Assembly: GCA_025935735.1 (NCBI GenBank)
Contig: JAICUS010000123.1
Location: 1-12,338, forward strand
Direction: 5' to 3'
DNA: 12,338 bases
Source: Solirubrobacteraceae bacterium
GTDB lineage: Bacteria > Actinomycetota > Thermoleophilia > Solirubrobacterales > Solirubrobacteraceae
Position numbers and translations under genes: made by a program
In this document: positions 7,331 through 12,338 of the stretch, one piece after another
Position numbering within the stretch: the stretch's first letter is position 1
Layout of the letters: the number at the start of each line of letters is the position of its first letter
Notes under the pieces: generated by a model
The model's input: only the letters and a program-made list of their open reading frames with translations
Databases searched by the model: none
Told to the model about the DNA's origin: nothing

Positions 7331-7348
7331 TGGGCCCTTTGGCCCACC
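7331..7348 (+). repeat. Palindromic element upstream of the second pilin gene, copy 2
   Basis: TGGGCCCTTTGGCCCACC holds a perfect 6-bp stem TGGGCC-CTTT-GGCCCA and matches the element at 6889-6906 in 15 of 18 bases; two of the three changes lie in the loop. It is 76 bp before the second pilin ATG. Occurrence before both pilin genes suggests a shared binding site rather than two unrelated hairpins. Confidence 0.45.
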
Positions 7349-7356
7349 GGCAAGAT

Positions 7357-7370
7357 GGGTCCGGGGACCC
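7357..7370. promoter_or_regulatory. Perfect palindrome GGGTCCGGGGACCC upstream of the second pilin gene
   Basis: Arms GGGTCC and GGACCC are separated by two bases. The inner part GGTCCGGGGA recurs at 7399-7408, covering the gap between the -10 and the ATG. It lies just upstream of the expected -35 position, a typical place for an activator or repressor site. No regulator has been shown to bind it. Confidence 0.4.
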
Positions 7371-7394
7371 TTTCCGGCGCCTCCGCGCCGCCGG

Positions 7395-7400
7395 TACGGT
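7395..7400 (+). promoter_or_regulatory. -10 element of a leaderless promoter for the second pilin gene
   Basis: TACGGT lies six bases before ATG 7407, the spacing expected when transcription begins at the start codon itself. The preceding CCGCCGG is shared with the -10 region of the VWA gene. The -35 position (TTCCGG, 7372-7377) fits consensus poorly. A GGCGC-CTCC-GCGCC hairpin (7376-7389) fills most of the spacer. Confidence 0.55.
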
Positions 7401-7406
7401 CCGGGG

Positions 7407-7598
7407 ATGGGTCAGGCGCTCATCCGGGCCTACGTGCGAGCGCAGGATGCGCGCGGCCAGACGGCGTCCGAGTACATGGGGATCCTGCTGATCGTGGCGG
7501 TGATCATGGCCGGCGCGTACAAGAGCGGGATCGTCGAGGGCGTCGCCGACCGGGTCGGCGACCTCGTGCACGCGATCGGGATCGGCAAGTCGCCCTGA
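7407..7598 (+). CDS. flp: Flp/Fap-type pilin, second copy
   Basis: A 63-residue Flp-family pilin. The leader of 17 residues ends ARG, with the predicted cleavage before QTASEYMG, giving Glu and Tyr at mature positions 5 and 6. A hydrophobic stretch ILLIVAVIMAGA follows, and then an amphipathic tail (IVEGVADRVGDLVHAIGIG). It diverges from the first pilin outside the RGQTA.EYMGIL core, so it may be a minor or alternative subunit rather than a recent duplicate. It probably starts on a leaderless transcript, since a -10 hexamer ends six bases before the ATG and no ribosome-binding site is needed. The VWA gene begins 26 bp after its stop with its own similar promoter. Confidence 0.92.
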   Translation: MGQALIRAYVRAQDARGQTASEYMGILLIVAVIMAGAYKSGIVEGVADRVGDLVHAIGIGKSP

Positions 7599-7611
7599 CC
7601 GGGACCGCCGG

Positions 7612-7617
7612 TACCCT
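7612..7617 (+). promoter_or_regulatory. -10 element of a leaderless promoter for the VWA gene
   Basis: TACCCT lies seven bases before GTG 7625. The 10 bases CCGCCGGTAC (7605-7614) are identical to those at the second pilin promoter (7388-7397). This suggests the two promoters respond together. The -35 position is not recognisable. Confidence 0.5.
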
Positions 7618-7624
7618 CGACGCC

Positions 7625-8938
7625 GTGGCCCGGTGGTGTGTGGTCCTGGCGGCGGCTCTCGCGCTGGCCGCCCCGGCTCCGGCGGCGGCGCAGGAGGATC
7701 AGAACCGGGCGCTGATCGTGCTCGACGGCTCGCTGTCCATGAACAAGGACGCGGGCAACGGCGGCACGCGGCTGGACGCGGCCAAGGCCGCGGTCCACCA
7801 GCTGCTGGACCGGCTGCCGCCGAACTCGCAGCTCGGGCTGCGCGTCTACGGCTCGCGCCTGAACCACACGACGCCGGCGCGGGAGTGCCGGGACACGCAG
7901 CTGGAGATCCCGGTGGGGCCGCTGGACAAGTCCGCGTTCAACGCCGCCGTCGACAGGCTGAAGGCGAAGGGGATGACGCCGATCGGCAACTCGCTGCTGG
8001 CCACTCCCGACGACCTGGGCTCCGCCCCGGGGCGGCGCAGCGTCGTGCTGGTGTCCGACGGCGGCGACAACTGCGCGCCGCCCGACCCCTGCAAGGCGGC
8101 GGCCCAGGTGGCGCACCAGGGGATCAGCCTCGCCATCTCGGTGGTCGGGCTGCAGGTGGACCCGCGGGCGCGGCGGCAGTTGCAGTGCATCGCCAAGGCC
8201 GGCGGCGGCGCGTACGTGGACGTGCAGGACGCGGGCCGGCTGGGCGACGAGCTGGCGGCGGCGCTCGCGCGGGCGTTCCGCTCCTATGACCCGTCCGGGA
8301 CGCCGGTGACCGGCGGCCCGTCGGCCGCCCAGGCCACGGCGCTCGGGACGGGCCTCTACCAGGACGTGATCCGGCCCTACGAGACGCGCTGGTACTCGAT
8401 CCAGGTGCCGGCCGGGCGCCGGCTCGTGACCTCGGTGACCGAGATCGCGTCGTTCAAGGCGCGCGGGTTCGCGGAGTTCCACACGACGCTGGTCGACCCG
8501 AAGGGCAACCAGGTCGACTTCCAGTCGGAGGGGATCGAGGGGCGCGACTCGACCACGGGGCGCGCGCAGACCTTCAGCCCGCGGCTGGACGAGGCGGCCG
8601 GCAGCAAGTGGCCGCCGGGCCGCTACACGCTGCGCGTGGACATCGCCCGGCACAGCACCAACACGCTGGACGCGCTCGACATCCCGCTGGAGATCGGCGT
8701 CCAGCTGCTCGAGCCGGGCGAGGACCCGGGGATGGTGCGCAATAACGGCGCGCTCGCGTCGCCCACGCCCACGGCCACGGCCACGCCGAAGGCCACGACG
8801 ACCGCGGCGCCGGGCGGGGGCGGCGGCGACGGCGGCGGGTCGGGCGTCTCGGCCAGCGTCGTGATCATCGTGGGGTTGATCGGCCTGGTCGTCGGGCTGG
8901 TGGCGGCGGCCGCGCTGGGGCGCCGGAGGCCGGCGTGA
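7625..8938 (+). CDS. Surface-anchored VWA-domain protein with a C-terminal beta-rich domain
   Basis: A 437-residue exported protein, probably anchored on the outer face of the membrane. GTG 7625 gives a clean signal peptide (cleavage near AAAQ, residue 23) and follows a leaderless-type -10. The VWA domain (about 28-215) has MIDAS metal-site residues DGSLS (34-38), Thr118 in MTPIG and Asp145 in VSDGGDNC. It belongs to the class with CRDTQLEIPVGPL and conserved cysteines (88, 150, 156, 188). A second domain (about 240-362) resembles pre-peptidase C-terminal-type beta sandwiches (GLYQDVIRPYETRWYSIQVPAGRRL). A Thr/Pro stretch (380-396), a Gly run, one helix (409-431) and RRRPA complete a stalk and membrane anchor. 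VWA domains bind protein or matrix ligands. A role with the pili, such as adhesion, is inference from position and shared promoter; it lacks the TadG pseudopilin motif. Confidence 0.88.
   Translation: MARWCVVLAAALALAAPAPAAAQEDQNRALIVLDGSLSMNKDAGNGGTRLDAAKAAVHQLLDRLPPNSQLGLRVYGSRLNHTTPARECRDTQLEIPVGPLDKSAFNAAVDRLKAKGMTPIGNSLLATPDDLGSAPGRRSVVLVSDGGDNCAPPDPCKAAAQVAHQGISLAISVVGLQVDPRARRQLQCIAKAGGGAYVDVQDAGRLGDELAAALARAFRSYDPSGTPVTGGPSAAQATALGTGLYQDVIRPYETRWYSIQVPAGRRLVTSVTEIASFKARGFAEFHTTLVDPKGNQVDFQSEGIEGRDSTTGRAQTFSPRLDEAAGSKWPPGRYTLRVDIARHSTNTLDALDIPLEIGVQLLEPGEDPGMVRNNGALASPTPTATATPKATTTAAPGGGGGDGGGSGVSASVVIIVGLIGLVVGLVAAAALGRRRPA
8761..8810 (+). repeat. Low-complexity Thr/Pro/Ala-coding tract
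   Basis: Repeated CACGSC-type units encode SPTPTATATPKATTTAAP, the stalk of the VWA protein. It is a coding low-complexity tract, prone to length change, with no sign of a mobile element. Confidence 0.6.
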
Positions 8939-9633
8939 GGGCGCTCGGCGCGGCGCTGGCGCTGGCGTTGGTGCTCGCCGCCCCCGCCGCGGCGCAGACG
9001 ACCGACACGCCGGTCGTCGGCGGCGGGTCGTTCAACGCCGCCCCGATCCTCCAGCCGGGCTCCTACTCCGACACCGTGCTGCCGGCCGAGTACCTCTACT
9101 ACGCGGTCCGGGTGGGCCCGGGCCAGCGGCTGCAGCTGTCCGGGCACACCGACCTCAGCCGCACCGAGCTGTTCCATCTCGGCATCCCCGTCCTCTACAT
9201 GACGATCCACTCGCCCACGCGCATGGACGTCTCGGCGTTCGCCGACGGGCAGTCGGAGGCGGACATCGGCGGGCACAAGGGCGCGAGCTTCACCGGCCCG
9301 ACGGTCCAGCCCTCGGGCGACGCCGACACCGACGGGCCGTGGACCGGGCCCGGCGTCTACTTCATCTCGGTGCAGGCGCTGTATCGCGCCGCCGCGCTCG
9401 ACCCGCCGAAGGCCGAGATCCCGTTCCACTTCACGATCGCGCTCGACGGCGCCGTCCAGCCGACAGCGACGCCCACGCCGACCGCCACGGCGACGCCGCG
9501 GCGCACCGCCACGCCGACCGCCACGCCGGCGAAGTCCGGCGGCAGCGGCGCGGGCGTGGCGGCGGGGGTGGGCGCCGGCGGGCTGCTGATCGGGCTGATC
9601 GTCGGCGTCACCCTGCGGCGAAATCGCCGGTGA
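8935..9633 (+). CDS. Surface-anchored protein resembling the VWA protein's second domain
   Basis: A 232-residue protein starting at GTG in a GTGA overlap with the VWA gene, with GGAGG upstream, so it is translated as a partner. It has a signal peptide (1-20, cleavage near AAAQ), a single beta-rich domain (about 26-172), a Thr/Pro linker (175-199), a membrane helix (about 206-227) and a basic end RRNRR. The stretch PGSYSDTVLPAEYLYYAVRVGPGQRL parallels GTGLYQDVIRPYETRWYSIQVPAGRRL in the VWA protein, so the globular domain is probably homologous to the VWA protein's second domain, a pre-peptidase C-terminal-like fold. I do not recognise a named family. Shared architecture and overlap suggest the two act together at the cell surface, perhaps as a complex; this is inference. 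Confidence 0.82.
   Translation: MRALGAALALALVLAAPAAAQTTDTPVVGGGSFNAAPILQPGSYSDTVLPAEYLYYAVRVGPGQRLQLSGHTDLSRTELFHLGIPVLYMTIHSPTRMDVSAFADGQSEADIGGHKGASFTGPTVQPSGDADTDGPWTGPGVYFISVQALYRAAALDPPKAEIPFHFTIALDGAVQPTATPTPTATATPRRTATPTATPAKSGGSGAGVAAGVGAGGLLIGLIVGVTLRRNRR
9463..9540 (+). repeat. Low-complexity Thr/Pro-coding tract
   Basis: Repeated ACGCC and GCCACG units encode the PTATPTPTATATP linker and the following TATPTATP. It mirrors the tract in the preceding gene, which supports a common origin or exchange between the two stalks. Confidence 0.55.
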
Positions 9634-9652
9634 ACGCAGCCGCCCACGGCCG

Positions 9653-9658
9653 TACACT
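9653..9658 (+). promoter_or_regulatory. -10 element of a probable leaderless promoter for the housekeeping operon
   Basis: TACACT eight bases before GTG 9667, within the 33-bp gap after the surface-protein gene. GTGAAC 17 bases upstream (9630-9635) is a weak -35 match. It would drive the four-gene yqeY-phoH-ybeY-era cluster independently of the surface genes. Confidence 0.5.
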
Positions 9659-9666
9659 GGGAGCAG

Positions 9667-10095
9667 GTGCAGATCGCCGACCAGATCAGGGCGGACGTGA
9701 CCACCGCCCTGAAGGCGGGGGAGCGTGACCGTGTCTCGGCTCTGCGGCTGGTCCTCTCGGAGCTGCAGAAGGCGGCCAAGGACGGCGACGCGGACGAGCT
9801 GGCGGTCCTGCGGCGGGAGCGCAAGCGCCGGCGCGAGGCCGAGCAGGCGTACCGCGACGCGGGCCGCGAGGACCTGGCTTCCGGCGAGGCGTTCGAGGCC
9901 GCGGCCATCGAGGGCTATCTGCCGGCCGAGCTGTCCGACGACGAGCTGGACGCGCTGGTGCGGGCCGGCATCGCCGAGACGGGCGCGGAGTCCCCGCGCG
10001 ACATGGGGAAGGTGATCAAGCACGTGATGGGAGCCGCCGGCGGCCGCGCCGACGGCCGGCGGGTGTCGACCAAGGTGAAGGACGCGCTTTCGTAG
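9667..10095 (+). CDS. yqeY: YqeY/GatB-like domain protein
   Basis: A 142-residue protein of the GatB/YqeY family: a helical domain similar to the tail of the amidotransferase subunit GatB, which binds tRNA there. Its own role is not settled. Family signatures are RVSALRLVLSELQKAAKDG near the start, AVLRRERKRRREAEQAYRDAGREDLA in the middle, EGYLPAELSDDELDALV, and the ending DMGKVIKHVMGAAGGRADGRRVSTKVKDAL. It spans the full usual length. GTG 9667 is chosen because it gives the expected N-terminus (MQIADQIRADVTTALKAGE) and follows a -10 element at leaderless spacing. The stop is immediately followed by the phoH ATG. YqeY-type genes commonly neighbour rpsU, phoH, ybeY and era in other Gram-positive bacteria. 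Confidence 0.93.
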   Translation: MQIADQIRADVTTALKAGERDRVSALRLVLSELQKAAKDGDADELAVLRRERKRRREAEQAYRDAGREDLASGEAFEAAAIEGYLPAELSDDELDALVRAGIAETGAESPRDMGKVIKHVMGAAGGRADGRRVSTKVKDALS

Positions 10096-11076
10096 ATGGC
10101 AAGACGGCAACTCGAGGTATCGAACGAGGTCGCGGCGGAGCTCGCGGGGTCCCAGGACGCGGCGCTGCGCACGCTGGAGTCGCACCTGGACTGCGACGTG
10201 TTCCTGCGCGGCAACGTGATCACCCTCGACGGGGAGGCCGAGGCCGTGCAGGCGGGCGCGACCGTGGTGCGCGAGCTGTCCTCGCTGGTCGAGCGCGGGC
10301 ACGACATCGGGCCGGCGACGATCGAGTCGGTGGCGCGCGTGCTCGAGTCGGCCGAGTCGCCGTCCGTGGTCTTGGAGGACGTGGTCTGGCGCCACCGCAA
10401 CCTCCGGGTCGCCCCGAAGTCCGTCAACCAGAAGCTCTACGTGGACGCGATCCGCCGCGCCACGGTCACCTTCGGCGTCGGCCCGGCGGGCACCGGCAAG
10501 ACGTTCCTGGCGATCGCGATGGCCACCGCCGCGCTGTCGCGGCGCGAGGTCAACCGGATCATCCTCACCCGCCCGGCCGTCGAGGCCGGGGAGCGGCTGG
10601 GCTTCCTGCCCGGCGACCTGATGGCGAAGGTCGACCCGTACCTGCGCCCGCTGTTCGACGCGATGCACGACATGATGGACGCCGAGCGGGTGGCCTCGCA
10701 CCTGGAGAAGGGCGTCATCGAGGTCGCGCCGCTGGCCTTCATGCGCGGCCGGACGCTGAACGACTCGTTCGTGATCCTCGACGAGGCGCAGAACACCACG
10801 CCCGAGCAGATGAAGATGTTCCTCACCCGGCTCGGCTTCGGGTCGAGGATGGTCGTGACCGGCGACGTCACGCAGGTCGACCTGCCGCGCGACCAGAAGT
10901 CCGGGCTGATCGTGGTGGGCGACATCCTCGAGGGGCTGGAGGGCGTGGAGTTCGTGCGCTTCGGCGGCGACGACGTGGTCCGCCACAAGCTCGTCCAGCG
11001 GATCGTGGAGGCCTACGACGCCCACGCCGCCGGCCTGCCCGCGCCGCTGCGCGATCAGCGGCGCCGCACGGCGTAG
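10096..11076 (+). CDS. phoH: PhoH-like P-loop ATPase
   Basis: A 326-residue PhoH-family protein. The N-terminal third (1-110) is the region that resembles a small KH-like RNA-binding domain (LESHLDCDVFLRGNVITLDGEAEAV). The ATPase core, related to helicase superfamily I, has Walker A GPAGTGKT (129-136), the RPAVEAGERLGFLPGD segment (159-174), Walker B FVILDEAQN (225-233) and VTGDVTQVDLP (254-263). PhoH paired with YbeY is widely thought to act in RNA metabolism, possibly by unwinding RNA for the nuclease. ATG 10096 starts directly after the yqeY TAG, and the ybeY TTG begins one base after its own stop, so all three are translationally close. Length and motifs are normal. Confidence 0.96.
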   Translation: MARRQLEVSNEVAAELAGSQDAALRTLESHLDCDVFLRGNVITLDGEAEAVQAGATVVRELSSLVERGHDIGPATIESVARVLESAESPSVVLEDVVWRHRNLRVAPKSVNQKLYVDAIRRATVTFGVGPAGTGKTFLAIAMATAALSRREVNRIILTRPAVEAGERLGFLPGDLMAKVDPYLRPLFDAMHDMMDAERVASHLEKGVIEVAPLAFMRGRTLNDSFVILDEAQNTTPEQMKMFLTRLGFGSRMVVTGDVTQVDLPRDQKSGLIVVGDILEGLEGVEFVRFGGDDVVRHKLVQRIVEAYDAHAAGLPAPLRDQRRRTA

Positions 11077-11077
11077 A

Positions 11078-11455
11078 TTGCTCGAGGTGGACGTGATCGG
11101 CAGCGCGCTGCCGGAGGCGCGGGTGCAGGAGGCCGTGGCCTACGCCGCGGCGTCCGCGGGCGTCTCCGACGGGCACGTGGCGGTCTCGTTCGTGGACGCC
11201 GCGCGGATCGCGGAGCTCAACCGGGAATGGCGCGGCAAGCCCGGCCCGACGGACGTGCTGTCGTTCCCGGTGGATGAGTCCGGCCCGGTGCTCGGCGCGC
11301 GCGAGCTGGGCGACGTGGTGATCTGCCCGGAGGAAACGTCGGATCTGGTCGAGGCGGTCGTCCACGGCGTGCTGCACCTCACGGGGATGGACCACGAGAC
11401 CGACGAGGGCGAGATGCTGGCGCTGCAGGCGGAGATCCGGTCGTGGCTGGGGTGA
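11078..11455 (+). CDS. ybeY: Endoribonuclease YbeY, rRNA maturation factor
   Basis: A 125-residue YbeY, a zinc-dependent single-strand endoribonuclease in 16S rRNA end processing and ribosome quality control. The zinc motif is intact: HGVLHLTGMDH, with His96, His100 and His106. The conserved Arg region LNREWRGKPGPTDVLSFP (48-64) is also present. It is short for the family: between LGDVVIC and the zinc motif only about a dozen residues occur, where most YbeY proteins have roughly twice that. I chose TTG 11078, one base after the phoH stop, because it gives LEVDVIGSALPEARV as the first strand; GTG 11087 or 11093 are alternatives with three to five fewer residues. The stop overlaps the era GTG by four bases. 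Confidence 0.93.
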   Translation: MLEVDVIGSALPEARVQEAVAYAAASAGVSDGHVAVSFVDAARIAELNREWRGKPGPTDVLSFPVDESGPVLGARELGDVVICPEETSDLVEAVVHGVLHLTGMDHETDEGEMLALQAEIRSWLG

Positions 11456-12338
11456 CCCGCTCGGGCTTCGTGGCGCTCGCCGGGCGGCCGAACGTCGGCA
11501 AGTCGACCCTGGTCAACGCGCTGGTCGGCCGCAAGGTGGCGATCGTCTCCGACAAGCCGCAGACCACCCGGCGGGCGATCCGCGGCGTGCTCACCGCGCC
11601 GGGCCGCTACCAGGTCGTGCTCACCGACCTGCCCGGCGTCCAGCGCCCCCGCGACGCGCTGACCTCGCGCATGCAGCGGCGCGTGGAGGCCGAGCTCGCG
11701 GAGGCCGACGCCGCGCTGTTCGTGGTCAACGGCGAGCAGGGCGTGGGCGGCGGCGGCGACCGCTTCATCGCCGAGGCGGTGGGCCGTGCCGGCATCCCCG
11801 CGGTCGTGGCCGTCAACAAGGTCGACCGCCTCGACCGGGCTAGGACCGTCCTCGCGCTGTCCACCGCGGCGGAGCTCGGGCTGCCGGACGCCGAGGTCTT
11901 CCCGATCTCCGCCCGCACCGGTCGCGGCGTGCCGCCGCTGCTCGACCACCTGATCTCGCTGCTGCCGGAGGGCCCGTTCTACTTCCCGGAGGAGGAGTTC
12001 TCCGACCAGCCCGAGAGCGTCATGCTGGCCGAGCTGGTCCGCGAGCAGGTGCTGGCGCGGACCCGCCAGGAGGTCCCGCACGCCGTCGAGGTCCAGGTCG
12101 ACGAGCTCGAGGAGCGCGACGGGCTGGTGTGGGTGCGCGCGCTGCTCTGGGTCGAGACCGAGTCCCAGAAGGGCATCCTCATCGGCGCCCGCGGCCGGAT
12201 GATCAAGGCGATCGGGGTCGCGGCGCGGCAGGAGCTGGAGCGCGAGGTCGGCATGCAGGTGCATCTCGATCTGAGCGTGCGCGTGCGGCGGTCGTGGCGG
12301 GCCGATGACGCGCTGCTGGACCGGCTGGGAATCACCTA
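11452..12338 (+). CDS. era: GTPase Era, ribosome assembly factor (3' end at window edge)
   Basis: Era binds the 3' end of 16S rRNA during 30S subunit maturation. From GTG 11452 (GTGA overlap with ybeY) 295 residues are visible; the window ends in TA after DRLGIT, so probably only the last base of the stop is missing. GTPase motifs are G1 GRPNVGKS (11-18), the effector loop around PQTTRR (36-41), G4 NKVD (122-125) and G5 SAR (153-155). G3 reads DLPG (59-62) instead of the usual DTPG. The C-terminal KH domain holds GARGRMIKAIG (245-255), preceded by the family-typical SQKGILI. The linker FYFPEEEFSDQPE is also characteristic. No gene lies between ybeY and era here, whereas many bacteria have dgkA, cdd or corC-like genes in between. 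Confidence 0.96.
   Translation, partial: MTRSGFVALAGRPNVGKSTLVNALVGRKVAIVSDKPQTTRRAIRGVLTAPGRYQVVLTDLPGVQRPRDALTSRMQRRVEAELAEADAALFVVNGEQGVGGGGDRFIAEAVGRAGIPAVVAVNKVDRLDRARTVLALSTAAELGLPDAEVFPISARTGRGVPPLLDHLISLLPEGPFYFPEEEFSDQPESVMLAELVREQVLARTRQEVPHAVEVQVDELEERDGLVWVRALLWVETESQKGILIGARGRMIKAIGVAARQELEREVGMQVHLDLSVRVRRSWRADDALLDRLGIT

Noticed and set aside
7625..8938. The VWA protein as TadG, the VWA-bearing pseudopilin of some tad loci
   Set aside because: It has a standard signal peptide and a C-terminal membrane anchor, not an N-terminal RGQ-type pseudopilin helix.
8761..9540. The repeated CACGCC-type units as a CRISPR or tandem non-coding repeat
   Set aside because: They are short, irregular and in frame, encoding Thr/Pro linkers in two genes; there are no spacers.
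8623..11025. An 800-residue minus-strand open frame opposite the VWA, yqeY and phoH genes
   Set aside because: It crosses three unrelated, well-identified plus-strand genes and has low-complexity composition; it is a GC shadow.
1..12338. Mobile elements, phage genes, tRNA or rRNA genes
   Set aside because: I saw no transposase or integrase coding, no terminal repeats and no tRNA-like or rRNA-like sequence on either strand by reading; composition appears even throughout.

Overview
This window is a GC-rich stretch of chromosome, with nearly every gene on the plus strand and packed end to start with 1-13 bp overlaps, several GTG and TTG starts, and short intergenic gaps. The style and gene content point to a high-GC actinobacterium. 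The EYMG-type Flp pilins, the Era and YbeY variants and the gene order suggest the class Thermoleophilia (Solirubrobacterales-like), but that placement is inference; I ran no similarity search.

Bases 1-6871 form one apparent operon for a Tad/Flp (type IVc) pilus machine and its control. The order is a 5'-truncated CpaE/TadZ ATPase fused in frame to a TadE pseudopilin, a second TadE-like pseudopilin, the CpaF/TadA motor ATPase, the TadB and TadC platform proteins, a membrane histidine kinase of the NarL-partner type, and a LuxR-type response regulator. The prepilin peptidase (CpaA/TadV) and CpaB are not in the window and are expected upstream.

Bases 6872-7598 carry two separate Flp pilin genes. 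Each has its own upstream region, and the two regions share an 18-bp palindromic element. A strong hairpin terminator follows the first pilin. The second pilin appears to be expressed from a leaderless promoter.

Bases 7625-9633 encode two overlapping genes for surface-anchored proteins. The first is a VWA-domain protein with a second beta-rich domain. The second is a smaller protein resembling that second domain alone. Both have a signal peptide, a Thr/Pro linker and a single C-terminal membrane helix. The VWA gene's -10 region matches that of the second pilin, so the pair may be co-expressed with pili.

Bases 9667-12338 are a housekeeping cluster: a YqeY/GatB-like protein, PhoH-family ATPase, YbeY endoribonuclease and Era GTPase, the last complete except for its probable stop codon. 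Together they serve ribosome maturation and RNA quality control.

The most unusual item is the CpaE-TadE fusion, which places a prepilin-peptidase-type cleavage motif between a cytoplasmic ATPase and a membrane pseudopilin. Next are the repeated promoter and operator-like elements around the two pilin genes and the VWA gene.
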